The notes: generated by a model not told the origin, from the letters alone. Positions 8,872-19,392 are shown, counted from the first letter of the stretch. The stretch: DNA of 64,000 nt from Streptomyces diastatochromogenes (GCA_026913215.1 JAPTYK010000001.1:1426001-1490000); one strand, 5' to 3'. Numbers and translations: made by a program.

Positions 8872-10233
8872 CTACATTCCGGCGATCAGCTTTTCCACCC
8901 GGTCGTCGACGGAGCGGAACGGGTCCTTGCACAACACCGTGCGCTGCGCCTGGTCGTTGAGCTTGAGGTGGACCCAGTCGACGGTGAAGTCCCGCCGCTG
9001 CTCCTGCGCGCGGCGGATGAAGTCGCCGCGCAGCCGGGCCCGAGTGGTCTGCGGGGGCACCGACTTGCCCTCGAAGATCTTCAGGTCGTTGCAGACGCGG
9101 GCCGCCTGCCCGTTCTTCTGGAGCAGGTAGTACAGCCCGCGACGACGGTGGATGTCGTGGTAGGCGAGGTCTATCTGCGCGACCCTCGGGTTCGACATGG
9201 TCATGTTGTGCTTGGCCCGGTAGCGCTCGATGAGCCGGTGCTTCATGACCCAGTCGATCTCGGTCTCGATCCGGTCGAGCCGCTCGCTCTCGATCGCGTC
9301 GAGCGTACGGCCCCAGAGCTCCAGGACCTGGGCGACCGTGCCGGAGCGGATGCCCCGGCGGTCGACGAAGTCCACGGCCTTCTCGTAGTACTCGCGCTGG
9401 ACCTCCAGCGCGGAGGCCTCCCGGCCGCTGGCGAGCCGGACCTTGCGCTGGCCCGTGATGTCGTGGCTGACCTCGCGGATCGCCCGGATCGGATTCTCCA
9501 GGGTCAGGTCGCGCATCACGGTGCCCGCCTCGATCATGCGGAGCACGAGGTCGGTGGCGCCGACCTTGAGCAGCATGGTCGTCTCGGACATGTTGGAGTC
9601 GCCGACGATGACGTGCAGCCGGCGGTAGCGCTCGGCGTCGGCGTGCGGCTCGTCCCGGGTGTTGATGATGGGCCGCGAGCGGGTGGTGGCCGAGCTGACG
9701 CCCTCCCAGATGTGCTCGGCGCGCTGGGAGACGCAGTAGACCGCGCCACGCGGGGTCTGGAGGACCTTGCCCGCGCCGCAGATGAGCTGCCGCGTCACGA
9801 GGAAGGGAATGAGGATGTCCGCGAGCCGGGAGAACTCCCCGTGGCGGGCGACGAGATAGTTCTCGTGGCAGCCGTAGGAGTTTCCGGCCGAGTCGGTGTT
9901 GTTCTTGAAGAGGTAGACGTCGCCCGCGATTCCCTCCTCGTGCAGGCGGCGTTCGGCGTCGACGAGCAGGCCCTCGAGAATGCGCTCGCCGGCCTTGTCG
10001 TGGGTGACCAGTTCGGTCACGTTGTCGCATTCCGGCGTTGCGTATTCCGGATGCGAACCCACGTCCAGGTACAGGCGGGCGCCGTTCCGCAGGAAGACAT
10101 TGCTGCTGCGGCCCCATGACACGACACGGCGGAAGAGGTAGCGCGCCACTTCGTCAGGAGACAGTCGGCGCTGTCCCCTGAACGTGCACGTGACGCCGTA
10201 CTCGTTCTCCAGCCCGAAAATGCGGCGGTCCAT
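8872..10233 (-). CDS. pafA: Pup-protein ligase PafA
   Basis: A 453-aa ligase that uses ATP to join the C-terminal glutamate of Pup to substrate lysines. The carboxylate-amine ligase fold is evident from [18 protein letters not shown], the catalytic-Asp motif [15 protein letters not shown], the ATP-binding [18 protein letters not shown] and [20 protein letters not shown]. It lacks the long N-terminal loop found in Dop, which separates the two paralogues. The start is ATG and the frame is intact. Unlike dop, it lies outside the pup operon, beyond the MFS/LacI pair, downstream of which the proteasome core genes are found. Confidence 0.97.
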   Translation of the reverse strand: MDRRIFGLENEYGVTCTFRGQRRLSPDEVARYLFRRVVSWGRSSNVFLRNGARLYLDVGSHPEYATPECDNVTELVTHDKAGERILEGLLVDAERRLHEEGIAGDVYLFKNNTDSAGNSYGCHENYLVARHGEFSRLADILIPFLVTRQLICGAGKVLQTPRGAVYCVSQRAEHIWEGVSSATTRSRPIINTRDEPHADAERYRRLHVIVGDSNMSETTMLLKVGATDLVLRMIEAGTVMRDLTLENPIRAIREVSHDITGQRKVRLASGREASALEVQREYYEKAVDFVDRRGIRSGTVAQVLELWGRTLDAIESERLDRIETEIDWVMKHRLIERYRAKHNMTMSNPRVAQIDLAYHDIHRRRGLYYLLQKNGQAARVCNDLKIFEGKSVPPQTTRARLRGDFIRRAQEQRRDFTVDWVHLKLNDQAQRTVLCKDPFRSVDDRVEKLIAGM

Positions 10234-10302
10234 GTCTGAACATTACGCCTGACGGCGTGCGCTGAAACCGGGTTGGACGTTCCCGTTTCGATCATTTTCC
10301 GA

Positions 10303-11560
10303 TCAGTGCGTGTTCTTTTCGGCGTGTACGGCGGCGGGAACGGTCTCTCCGTCGGCGTGTCGCACGGGTCCGCGCGGGTGCAGGACCCGCCCCGTGGCCA
10401 GCAGGACCAGCAGCGCGACGAGACCGCCCGCGCCGGCCACGGCGAACCCGGCCGCCGTCCCGGCCAGTTCGACCGCGGGTCCCGCGACGGCGGAGCCGAG
10501 GGCCGCGCCGACGCCGAAGGTGGTGACGAGCCAGGAGAAGGCCTCGGTGACCGTGCCGCTCGGGGCGTGCCGGTCGACCACGATGAAGGCGCAGGCGAGG
10601 ACGGGGCCAGGAAGAACCCGGAGAGCACCGAGAGGCCGGTCATGGCGACGGGGCCGGGGGTCAGCACGAGCGGCAGGTAGCAGACCGCGAGGAGGCCCAC
10701 GAGGACCCGCAGCCGCCGCTCGGGCGCCCCGGCCCACTGCCGGGCGCCGTAGAGGACGCCGCCGGCCAGCGCGCCGAGGCCCAGGGCGGCCATCAGCCAG
10801 CCGTACACGGACGGGGCGCCCCGGTCGTCGGCGTAGGCGACGGCGGCGACCGTGATGGAGCCGAGGGCGAGGCCGACGAAGAAGAACGAGCCGAGGAGGG
10901 CGAGGAGGCCGGGCGAGCGCAGGGCCCCAGCCAGTGCGCCTCGCGGGCCGCGGAGCGCCAGGCGCGGGACGGCTCGGAGAGGACGACGCTGAGGGCGCCG
11001 ACGACCCCCAGGACGTTGATGACGAGGAGGGCGGCGGCGGGCGACCGCAGGGCGACCAGGAGGGTCACCAGGAGCGGGCCCACGGTGAACATGACCTCCT
11101 GCGCGACCGCGTCGAGCGCGTACGCCCGGTGCACCCGGTCCTCGCGGCCCAGGACGCTCGGCCACAGGGCCCGCAGGCCGCCTTCGAGCGGCGGGGTGAA
11201 GAGCCCGGCGACCACGACGGCGGCGTAGGCGAGGGCCAGGTTGCCGATGCCCGTGAGGGCGAACAGGGCCATGCCGAGCGCGGAGAGGACGGCCGCGGGC
11301 AGCTGGACGCGGGGCTGGCCCTTGAGGTCGACGGCGCGGCCGAGGAGCGGCTGCCCGACGGCGTTGGAGACGCCGTAGGCCGCGATCAGGCCGCCGGCCA
11401 GGGTGTAGCTGCCGCCCAGGTCGCGGACGAACAGGGTCATGGCGATGGGGCCGGTGCCGTTGGGCAGGCGCCCGACCAGGGTCCCGGCGAGCAGCCGGGC
11501 CGCGTGCGGGGCCCTGAGTATGTCGAGATAGCCGCCGTGCGCGGGGGCCTCGGTGGCCAT
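10303..11560 (-). CDS. MFS transporter (two frame breaks)
   Basis: A major facilitator superfamily permease of about 419 aa after repair of breaks near 10927 and 10608. Hydrophobic segments alternate throughout, with the MFS loop 2-3 motif as GRAVDLKGQPRVQLP. The substrate cannot be told from sequence. It diverges from a LacI-family gene across a 125-bp gap with a tandem repeat, which suggests local regulation and possible sugar or small-molecule transport. It sits between pafA and the proteasome core genes with no known functional link to them. Confidence 0.85.
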
Positions 11561-11588
11561 GTCACCCTCCCGTCACCTCGGCAGCACA

Positions 11589-11628
11589 CCGAGGTTTTAC
11601 GTATAACTTCCGAGGTCATACGTACCAT
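11589..11628. promoter_or_regulatory. 21-bp-spaced direct repeat in the MFS/lacI divergent promoter region
   Basis: CCGAGGT, three bases, then ACGTAY occurs at 11589-11604 and again at 11610-11625, offset by exactly 21 bp (two helical turns). The first copy is also nearly palindromic around ACGT (GTTTTACGTATAAC). Its place between a transporter and a LacI-type regulator makes it the best candidate operator for that regulator. Confidence 0.6.
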
Positions 11629-11685
11629 GTCGACCGTGCGCGGGTCCACCCCGCGCCCCCGGAACCGTCCGACGCGGAGGCTTGT

Positions 11686-12698
11686 GTGCAGACCCCGGAA
11701 CCGATCGCCGGCACCCGCCCCACCAGCCGGGACGTGGCGCGCGCGCGGGGTCTCCCAGGCCACCGTCTCCCTGGTCCTCGGCGACAAATGGCGCGGCCGC
11801 GTCTCCGAGCGCACCGCCGGGGCCGTCCGGGAGGCCGCCGCCGGACTCGGCTACCGGCCCAACCTGGCCGCCCGCAACCTCCGGCTCGGACGCACCCGCA
11901 CCGCCCTCCTGGTCGTCCCCGCCCTCACCAACGAGTTCTTCGCCCACGTCTACACGGGCGCCGCCGCCACGGCGGCCGAGCACGGGTTCGGCGTCGTGCT
12001 CTACCCTCCCCGACGGCCTGGGCCCCGCCCGCGACCCCTTCGCCTCCGCGCAGGCCGCCCTCGACGGCGTCATCGCCTCCTCCATGGCGACCGACGCCCT
12101 GGAAGCCTTCCGCGGCGGCGACCTCCCGCTCGTCATGCTCGACAGCGACCCGGCCGACCCGGGCGCCGCCGCCCATGTGAACCTCGACGTCGCCGACGGC
12201 ATGCGCCGGATCACCGACCACCTGCTCGCCCTCGGCCACCGCCGCTTCCTCCACCTGGCGTCCGCAGCCCCGTCCTGGACCTTCGACGTACGGGCCGAGG
12301 TGCTCTCCGCGCCCTGCGCGGCGCGGACGTGCGCACCGTGCGGTCCCCGCTGAACGCCGCGGACGCCCGGGAGGCCGCGGGCGCGGCCCTCGCCGCTCCC
12401 GGCGCCCGGCCCACGGCGGTGATCTGCGACGACGACATCCTCGCGGCCGGCGTCTGCAAGGCCGCGCGCCGGCTCGGCCTGCGGGTCCCCGAGGACCTCT
12501 CGGTCACCGGCTTCGACGACATGGCCCTGGCGACCGTGCTGGAGCCCGAGCTGACCACGGTCCGGCTGCCCGCCGAGGAGTTCGGCCGACGGGGCATGGA
12601 GGCGCTCCTCGCCGTTCTCGCGGGCGAACGGCCCGAACCCGTCGCCCTGCCCGTCTCCCTCGTCCCCGGGGCTCCTCGGGCCCGCACCGGCCTCCTGA
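11686..12698 (+). CDS. LacI-family transcriptional regulator (several frame breaks)
   Basis: An N-terminal LacI helix-turn-helix (TSRDVARA, then GVSQATVSLVLGDKWRGRVS) is followed by a periplasmic-binding-protein-like sensor domain. The latter shows RTALLVVPALTNEFFAHVY, PTAVICDDDILAAGVC and LSVTGFDDMALATVLEPELT. The start is GTG at 11686 with GGAGG five bases upstream. The frame shifts near 11745, 12006 and 12302 and probably again near 12665, so the exact C-terminus is uncertain; the stop near 12698 is the most plausible. The protein is about 335-340 aa when repaired, normal for LacI. It is expected to repress the divergent transporter and itself in response to a sugar-like effector. Confidence 0.82.
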
Positions 12699-12710
12699 GG
12701 CCGGAAACGC

Positions 12711-12750
12711 CGAGGGTCCCGGTCCGCTCGCGCGCGACCGGGACCCCTCG
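12711..12750. terminator. Bidirectional terminator between lacI-type gene and prcA
   Basis: Arms beginning at 12711 and ending at 12750 pair over about 14 bp with one extra base, between two convergent genes. Confidence 0.75.
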
Positions 12751-12762
12751 GGGCGGAGCCGA

Positions 12763-13515
12763 CTACTCCTCGGGAGCCTCGTCCGAGGGCTCGTCCGTCT
12801 TCGCCACCGCCGCGTCGTCCGCCTCCAGGAGACGGGACAGCTGACGGCCGACGATCCGCTTGAACTTGCGCTGCTGCGGACGCGTGCGGTCCAGAACCGC
12901 CACCTCCAGGCGCTCCGCGGGGATCTCCCGCTCGGTGCCGTTGGTGTCCCGCGAGAGCGCCTGCACGGCCAGCTTCAGGGCCTCGGCCAGCGACATGCCG
13001 TCCCGGTGGCGCTGGTCCAGGTAGGAGCTGATCTGCTCCGCGTTCCCGCCGACCGCGACCGAGCCGTGCTCGTCCACGATCGAGCCGTCGTGGGGCAGCC
13101 GGTAGATCTGGTCGCCCTCCGGCTCGCTGCCGACCTCGGCGACGACGAGCTCCACCTCGTACGGCTTCTCCCCCGCGCTGGAGAAGATCGTGCCCAGCGT
13201 CTGGGCGTAGACGTTGGCCAGGCCGCGCGCGGTGACGTCGTCCCGGTCGTAGGTGTAACCCCGCAGGTCGGCGTAGCGCACGCCGCCGATGCGGAGGTTC
13301 TCGTACTCGTTGTACTTGCCGGCGGCCGCGAAGCCGATCCGGTCGTAGATCTCGCTGAACTTGTGGAGTGCGCGCGAGGGGTTCTCACCGACGAAGACAA
13401 TGCCGTCGGTGTACTGGAGGACGACCAGGCTGCGGCCTCGGGCGATGCCCTTGCGGGCGTACTCGGCCCGGTCGGCCATGGCCTGCTGGGGTGAGACATA
13501 GAACGGCGTGGACAC
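12763..13515 (-). CDS. prcA: 20S proteasome alpha subunit PrcA
   Basis: A 250-aa alpha subunit forming the outer rings and gate of the 20S core. It begins with the gating N-terminus [20 protein letters not shown], followed by [20 protein letters not shown] and the conserved [20 protein letters not shown]. It carries no N-terminal threonine, as expected for the non-catalytic subunit. The last 20 residues are acidic. The start is GTG at 13515. It follows prcB by 52 bp in the same operon, which begins at pup or further upstream. Confidence 0.97.
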   Translation of the reverse strand: MSTPFYVSPQQAMADRAEYARKGIARGRSLVVLQYTDGIVFVGENPSRALHKFSEIYDRIGFAAAGKYNEYENLRIGGVRYADLRGYTYDRDDVTARGLANVYAQTLGTIFSSAGEKPYEVELVVAEVGSEPEGDQIYRLPHDGSIVDEHGSVAVGGNAEQISSYLDQRHRDGMSLAEALKLAVQALSRDTNGTEREIPAERLEVAVLDRTRPQQRKFKRIVGRQLSRLLEADDAAVAKTDEPSDEAPEE

Positions 13516-13567
13516 CGGCTACCGTCCCTTTCTTCCGGTCTGAAGGGCTTCTACGGGCGACGGACGG

Positions 13568-14407
13568 TCAGAGCAGGGCGGCGCGCGGCCCGTCGGGCTG
13601 CTCCAGACGCCGCTCGGTGACCGATCGGGCCAGCGCGGAGGACTCCTCGTCGGTGAGCCGGCGGAAGCCCTCGTCGGTGATGACGGTGACGATCGGGAAG
13701 ATGCCGCGGGCCAGGTCGGGGCCGCCGGTCGCCGAGTCGTCGTCCGCCGCGTCGTACAGCGCCTGCACCACCAGCGTGGTGGCCTGCTCCTCGGACAGGT
13801 CGGCGCGGTACAGCTTCTTCATCGAACCGCGCGCGAAGATCGAGCCGGAGCCGGTGGCGGCGAAGCCGTGCTCCTCGGAGCGGCCGCCGGTCACGTCGTA
13901 CGAGAAGATCCGGCCCTTCTCCCTGCCCTCGTCCCAGCCCGCGAAGAGCGGCACGACGGCGAGCCCCTGCATGGCCATGCCCAGGTTGCCCCGGATCATG
14001 GTGGAGAGACGGTTCGCCTTGCCCTCCAGGGAGAGCGTCGCGCCCTCCACCTTCTCGAAGTGCTCCAGCTCCAGCTGGAACAGCTTGACCATCTCCACGG
14101 CGAGACCGGCGGTGCCGGCGATGCCGACCGCGGAGTACTCGTCGGCCGGGAACACCTTCTCGATGTCCCGCTGCGCGATCATGTTCCCCATGGTCGCCCG
14201 CCGGTCACCGGCGAGCACGACGCCCCCCGGGAACGTCGCCGCCACGATGGTGGTGCCGTGCGGCGCCTCGACGATCCCCTCCGGCAGCTTCCGGTTCCCC
14301 GGGAGCAGCTCCGGCGAGTGATCCGCCAGGAAGTCCATGAAGGACGAGGACCCCGGCGTCAGGAAGGCTGCCGGTAGACGCCCTGTGCTACGAGTGTTGG
14401 GTTCCAC
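13568..14407 (-). CDS. prcB: 20S proteasome beta subunit PrcB (catalytic)
   Basis: A 279-aa precursor. The propeptide of about 51 residues ends in EAPHG, and autocleavage exposes Thr52 ([19 protein letters not shown]), the nucleophile. The proteolytic chamber motif [20 protein letters not shown] and the glycine-rich [17 protein letters not shown] are intact. The start is GTG at 14407, supported by GGAAGG just upstream. Its first 16 codons overlap the 3' end of the upstream HNH endonuclease gene in another frame, so translation of the two is probably coupled. Confidence 0.96.
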   Translation of the reverse strand: MEPNTRSTGRLPAAFLTPGSSSFMDFLADHSPELLPGNRKLPEGIVEAPHGTTIVAATFPGGVVLAGDRRATMGNMIAQRDIEKVFPADEYSAVGIAGTAGLAVEMVKLFQLELEHFEKVEGATLSLEGKANRLSTMIRGNLGMAMQGLAVVPLFAGWDEGREKGRIFSYDVTGGRSEEHGFAATGSGSIFARGSMKKLYRADLSEEQATTLVVQALYDAADDDSATGGPDLARGIFPIVTVITDEGFRRLTDEESSALARSVTERRLEQPDGPRAALL

Positions 14408-14958
14408 AGGTTTCCTTCCACGTATGCGGCTGCACGCCTGATGACGTCCGGCCGATCCTTGAACTGCCCCAGCGCCGCGTTGCAGCTGAAGCACAGCACG
14501 CCTCGGACCTTACCCGTCCGATGATCGTGATCCACATGCTCCGCCGGACCTTCCCGGCAGATCACGCAGACACCGCCCTGGGCAGCGATCATCTGGTCGC
14601 GTTCGGCTTCGGTGATGCCGTACTTGCGCTTGAAGTAACTGGCCCGATTGCGCTGCGCCCTGCACTCCCGGCAATAACTGGACCAACCGTCGGAGCTGGT
14701 CCTGTTCCGTTCCCAGTCGGAGTGAGGCTTGACCTCTCCGCACTGAGGGCACCGCTTATGGCCGGACGGCACAGGTGCCTTGACCCGCACCGTCCGCCCC
14801 GCCGCCTCTTGGCGCGCCTTGTAGTGCGCGGCCTGACACTCTCGGCAGTACGCCTGCAACCCGTCTCGCATCGCACGATTACTGGCGAAAGCGTCGTGAT
14901 GCTGGACCCGCCGGCACCGCGAGCACCGCTTCATGCCTTGCGGCACCGGAACGACCAC
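14359..14958 (-). CDS. Recombination endonuclease VII-like HNH nuclease inside the proteasome operon
   Basis: A 199-aa protein. The C-terminal domain (about 115-175) matches the endonuclease VII His-Me fold: HVDHDH at 141-146, [12 protein letters not shown] with Asn160, and zinc cysteines 131, 134, 156 and 159. The catalytic His/Asp/His/Asn set of T4 endonuclease VII is therefore all present. The N-terminal half holds two copies of a CxxC...CxxC knuckle of about 40 residues (12-41 and 70-99). The start is GTG at 14958. It sits between pup and prcB on the same strand, and its stop lies 49 bp inside prcB. Its biological role is unknown; no phage genes are nearby. Confidence 0.88.
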   Translation of the reverse strand: MVVPVPQGMKRCSRCRRVQHHDAFASNRAMRDGLQAYCRECQAAHYKARQEAAGRTVRVKAPVPSGHKRCPQCGEVKPHSDWERNRTSSDGWSSYCRECRAQRNRASYFKRKYGITEAERDQMIAAQGGVCVICREGPAEHVDHDHRTGKVRGVLCFSCNAALGQFKDRPDVIRRAAAYVEGNLWNPTLVAQGVYRQPS

Positions 14959-15007
14959 GCGCCCCCCATCTACCTTCGATTAGAAGGCCAGATGACCCTG
15001 GCGGGCC

Positions 15008-15220
15008 TCACTCGCCACCCTTTTGCACGAATGACCGCACGAAATCCTCGGCATTCTCTTCCAAGACGTCGTCGATCTCGTCCAGGACGGAGTCCACGTC
15101 GTCGCTCAGCTTCTCCTGGCGTTCCTTGAGGTCGGAGCTCGCCTCGGTGGTGGTCTCCTCGACCTCCTCCGTGGATCGCGTCGCCTTCTGCTGTCCGCCG
15201 CCGGTGTCCTTGGTCGCCAT
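15008..15220 (-). CDS. pup: Prokaryotic ubiquitin-like protein Pup
   Basis: A 70-aa, very acidic, largely disordered tag. The N-terminus MATKDTGGGQQKATR, needed for entry into the proteasome, is followed by a helix-forming coiled-coil region at about 30-60 that binds ARC. The C-terminus is FVQKGGE. Because it already ends in glutamate, deamidation by Dop should not be needed before ligation. The ATG at 15220 gives the conserved MATKD start; a GTG three codons earlier is possible. It lies 49 bp upstream of the HNH gene and 160 bp downstream of dop. Confidence 0.97.
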   Translation of the reverse strand: MATKDTGGGQQKATRSTEEVEETTTEASSDLKERQEKLSDDVDSVLDEIDDVLEENAEDFVRSFVQKGGE

Positions 15221-15379
15221 ATCCCTCACCCCGCTCGAATCGGCCCGCTCGGTTGAGTCCGTACAAGATCAGACCCTATCGGTCGGGTCTGACTTCGGCC
15301 CCGCAGTTTCCACAACGCCCGGGCACTGATTCCATGATTCCCAGTGCCGGGGTATTTCAGGCCCGCGAAGGGCCTCCGA

Positions 15380-16889
15380 TCAGTTCCCGGAAAGCACGCG
15401 CACGAGTTCCTCGGCCGTGCGGCAGCGGTCCAGGAGGGCCTTCACGTGCGCCTTGGTGCCGCGCAGCGGCTCCAGGGTCGGGACGCGCTGGAGCGAGTCG
15501 CGGCCGGGGAGGTCGAAGATGACCGAGTCCCAGGAGGCCGCGGCGACGTCGTCGGCGTACTGCTCCAGGCAGCGGCCCCGGAAGTAGGCCCTGGTGTCCT
15601 CCGGGGGCGCCGTCTCGGCCCGCTCCACCTCGGTCTCGTCCAGGAGCCGCTTCATGCGCCCGCGGGCCACCAGGCGGTTGTAGAGGCCCTTCTCGGGGCG
15701 TACGTCCGCGTACTGGAGGTCCACCAGGTGCAGCCGGGCGGCGTCCCAGTCCAGGCCGTCGCGGCGGCGGTAGCCTCCATGAGCTCCCGCTTGGCGACCC
15801 AGTCCAGCTCGCCGGCGAGGCTCATCGGGTCGGTCTCCAGCCGGCCCAGGGTGTCCTCCCAGCGCGCGAGGACGTCCTTGGTCTGCTCGTCGGCGTCCGC
15901 GCCGTACCGCTCCTCCACGTACTTCCTGGCCAGCTCGTAGTACTCCATCTGGAGCTGGACCGCGGTGAGCGTCCGGCCGCTGCGGAGCGTGACCAGGTAC
16001 TGGAGGGTCGGGTCGTGCGAGACGTGGTGCAGGGTCCGCACCGGCTGGTCGACGGCGAGGTCGACGGTGATGAAGCCGTCCTCGATCATCGAGAGGACGA
16101 GGGCGGTGGTGCCGAGCTTGAGGTAGGTGGAGATCTCCGAGAGGTTCGCGTCGCCGATGATCACGTGCAGGCGGCGGTACTTCTCGGCGTCGGCGTGCGG
16201 CTCGTCGCGGGTGTTGATGATGGGCCGCTTGAGCGTCGTCTCCAGGCCCACCTCGACCTCGAAGTAGTCGGCGCGCTGGCTGAGCTGGAAGCCGTCCTCC
16301 CGGCCGTCCTGGCCGATGCCGACCCGTCCCGCGCCGGTCACGACCTGGCGGGAGACGAAGAAGGGGTCAGGTGGCGCACGATGTCCGAGAAGGGGGTCTC
16401 CCGCTTCATCAGGTAGTTCTCGTGCGTGCCGTAGGAGGCGCCCTTGTTGTCGGTGTTGTTCTTGTAGAGGTGGATGGGCTGGGCCCCGGGGAGCTGGGCG
16501 GCCCGCTCGGCCGCCTCCGCCATGATCCGTTCGCCGGCCTTGTCCCAGAGGACGGCGTCGCGCGGGTTGGTGACCTCGGGCGCGCTGTACTCGGGGTGGG
16601 CGTGGTCCACGTAGAGCCGGGCCCCGTTGGTGAGGATCACATTGGCCAGGCCGATGTCCTCGTCGGTGAGCTGGCTGGAGTCTGCGGCCTCGCGGGCGAG
16701 GTCGAAGCCGCGGGCGTCCCGCAGCGGGTTCTCCTCCTCGAAGTCCCAGCGGGCGCGGCGCGCCCGGTGCATCGCCGCCGCGTAGGCGTTGACGATCTGG
16801 GACGAGGTGAGCATGGCATTGGCGTTCGGGTGTCCGGGGACGGAGATCCCGTACTCCGTCTCGATGCCCATTACTCGCCGTACGGTCAT
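15380..16889 (-). CDS. dop: Depupylase Dop (two frame breaks)
   Basis: A PafA paralogue that removes Pup from substrates and, where Pup ends in Gln, deamidates it. Motifs are [35 protein letters not shown] with the catalytic Asp, and [20 protein letters not shown]. The distinguishing Dop-loop (about residues 40-80, [19 protein letters not shown] onward) is present. The frame shifts near 16370 and near 15770. Adding one base at each gives 503 aa. The start is ATG at 16889. It lies between arc and pup, all minus strand, as in other actinobacteria. Confidence 0.94.
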
Positions 16890-17030
16890 GCGGCCCTCCT
16901 TGCCCGGCGGCGCTCACTGTGCGCGACTCGGCGGTACCGAAGAGCCTAGAGCGGCTCCGCGCTGGTGGGGAGATCAGTTGCGGTATTTCCTGTTTCCTGT
17001 GATGCCGGGGAAATCCTGGTGGAATGCGTC

Positions 17031-17065
17031 GGCTGCGGATGCCCGGTTTCCGGACATCCGCAGCC
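17031..17065 (-). terminator. Terminator after arc
   Basis: Arms 17031-17045 and about 17050-17065 pair with one mismatch around TTT, 10 bp beyond the arc stop codon. Dop may therefore have its own promoter in 16890-17030. Confidence 0.75.
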
Positions 17066-17074
17066 GGTGGGCGT

Positions 17075-18840
17075 TTACAGGTACTGGCCGGTATTGGCCA
17101 CCGTGTCGATGGAGCGTCCGGTGTCCGCGCCCTGCTTTCCGGTGACGAGCGTGCGGATGAACACGATCCGCTCGCCCTTCTTTCCGGAGATCCGGGCCCA
17201 GTCGTCGGGGTTGGTGGTGTTGGGCAGGTCCTCGTTCTCCTTGAACTCGTCCACGCACGCCTGGAGGAGGTGGGAGACCCGGATGCCCTTCTGGTTGTGG
17301 TCGAGGAAGGCCTTGATGGCCATCTTCTTGGCCCGGTCGACGATGTTCTGGATCATCGCGCCGGAGTTGAAGTCCTTGAAGTACAGGACTTCCTTGTCGC
17401 CGTTGGCGTACGTGACTTCGAGGAAGCGGTTCTCCTCGGATTCCGCGTACATCTGCTCGACGACGGACTGGATCATTCCGTGGGCGGCGGCTTCCTTCGA
17501 TCCGCTGTGCTCGGAGATGTCGTCCGAGTGCAGCGGCAGGGTGGCCGTGAGGTACTTCGCGAAGATGTCCTTCGCCGCCTCCGCGTCCGGACGCTCGATC
17601 TTGATCTTGACGTCGAGCCGGCCGGGCCGCAGGATCGCGGGGTCGATCATGTCCTCGCGGTTGGAGGCGCCGATGACGATGACGTTCTCCAGGCCTTCCA
17701 CGCCGTCGATCTCGGCGAGCAGCTGCGGGACGATGGTGTTCTCCACGTCCGAGCTGACTCCGGATCCGCGGGTGCGGAAGAGGGATTCCATCTCGTCGAA
17801 GAAGACGATGACGGGGGTGCCCTCGCTCGCCTTCTCCCGGGCACGCTGGAAGACGAGGCGGATGTGCCGCTCGGTCTCGCCGACGTACTTGTTGAGGAGC
17901 TCGGGGCCCTTGATGTTGAGGAAGTAGGACTTCCCCGCGGGCTGGCCGGTCACCTCGGCGACCTTCTTGGCCAGGGAGTTGGCCACGGCCTTCGCGATCA
18001 GCGTCTTGCCGCAGCCGGGCGGCCCGTAGAGCAGGATGCCCTTGGGCGGCCGCAGTTCGTGCTCCTTGAAGAGGTCCGGGTAGAGGTAGGGGAGCTCGAC
18101 CGCGTCGCGGATCAGCTCGATCTGGTTGCCCAGACCGCCGATCTTGTCGTAGTCGACGTCCGGGACCTCTTCGAGGACGAGCTCTTCGACCTCGCTCTTG
18201 GGGACCACCTCGTAGACGTAGCCGGACCTGGAGTCGAGCAGCAGGGCGTCGCCGGCGCGGATGGTGACGTCCAGCAGAGGCTCGGCGAGCCTCACCACCC
18301 GCTCCTCGTCGGTGTGCCCCACGACCAGGGCGCGCTCGCCGTCCTCAAGGATCTCCTTGAGGGTGACGATGTCCCCGGCCCGCTCGAACTCCATGGCCTC
18401 GACCACGTTGAGCGCTTCGTTGAGCATGACTTCCTGGCCGCGCTTGAGCTCTTCGAGCTCGATGCTCGGGCTGACGTTCACCCGGAGCTTGCGGCCTCCT
18501 GTGAAGATGTCGCAGGTGCCGTCCTCATTGGCCTGCAGGAAGACACCGAAGCCGGCCGGCGGCTGTGCGAGCCGGTCGACCTCTTCCTTGAGGGCCACGA
18601 TCTGGTCGCGGGCCTCACGGAGCGTGTTCGCCAGACGTTCGTTCTGCGCGGACACGCCGCCAGGTTGGTCTGCAGCTCGACGATCCGCTCTTCGAGAATC
18701 CTCGTGTGGCGCGGAGAGTCGGCGAGCTTGCGGCGCAGGACGGCGATTTCCTGCTCGAGATAGGCAACCTGACCGGCGGGGTCTTCAGACCCCCGCCCCG
18801 GCCGGATGCCGCGGTTGATGTCGTCGTCGTGGGCTGCCAC
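17075..18840 (-). CDS. arc: Proteasome-activating AAA ATPase ARC/Mpa (one frame break)
   Basis: A hexameric unfoldase that recognises pupylated proteins through its coiled coil and feeds them to the 20S core. From the N-terminus: a coiled coil at about 25-95, OB-fold interdomain at about 100-240, and an AAA module with Walker A GPPGCGKT, Walker [11 protein letters not shown] and RPGRLDVKI. The C-terminus is GQYL, the docking motif inserted into alpha-ring pockets. The start is GTG at 18840 after a strong GGAGGAGG. One base is missing near 18660, within the coiled coil. Repaired length is 588 aa, typical of Streptomyces ARC. It diverges from the ferredoxin gene. Confidence 0.96.
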
Positions 18841-19080
18841 GGTCCTCACCTCCTCCAAGGGGAGCTGGACGCTTCCTGACCCTACCTGCGTGGGTGGTGA
18901 TTGAAACCCCTAGATCAAAAAGACTCCGGGGTGTGTCCGATCTTCACCCTTGCGCTTCCCCTCTCGCCAGGGGAATACCCACCCTTCACCACTTGAAAGC
19001 GGGCGGTTGTATCGTCGTCTTCGGCCAACACCCGTCAGGGGTGGCCCGACTTATCGCGCAAAGCAGAAACGGCAGGAGAT

Positions 19081-19392
19081 ATGACCGTGCAGCACGAGGC
19101 CCCGGCGACGGGCGCCGAAGAGGCGCTGGAGGTCTGGATCGACCAGGACCTGTGCACCGGGGACGGCATCTGCGCGCAGTACGCTCCCGAGGTCTTCGAG
19201 CTGGACATCGACGGGCTCGCTTATGTGAAGAGCGCCGACGACGAGCTCCTCCAGGACCCGGGGGCCACCACGCCGGTGCCGCTGCCCCTGCTCCAGGACG
19301 TGGTGGACTCCGCGAAGGAGTGTCCGGGCGACTGCATCCACGTCCGCCGGGTGGCGGACCGGGTCGAGGTGTACGGCCCCGACGCCGACTGA
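19081..19392 (+). CDS. Ferredoxin, single Fe-S cluster type
   Basis: A 103-aa ferredoxin-like protein with cluster-ligand motif LCTGDGIC and a distal CPGDC. The intervening APEVFELDIDG segment is typical of the small 3Fe-4S/4Fe-4S ferredoxins that serve P450s and other oxidoreductases. An insert of about 20 residues between the two halves (around DDELLQDPGATTPVPLP) makes it longer than the usual 65-70 aa. The ATG is preceded by AGGAG. No P450 is present in the window, so the partner is unknown. Its position next to arc recurs in actinobacteria as I recall, but a functional link is not established. Confidence 0.88.
   Translation: MTVQHEAPATGAEEALEVWIDQDLCTGDGICAQYAPEVFELDIDGLAYVKSADDELLQDPGATTPVPLPLLQDVVDSAKECPGDCIHVRRVADRVEVYGPDAD

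Noticed and set aside
14359..14958. HNH gene as evidence of a prophage, intein or group I intron
   Set aside because: No capsid, terminase, integrase, intein splicing motifs or intron structure are near, and the flanking proteasome genes are intact and in their usual order.
16890..19080. Interpreting arc and dop as pseudogenes because of their frame breaks
   Set aside because: Each break is a single base in a G/C run, all active-site motifs are intact, and the repaired lengths equal those of known orthologues.
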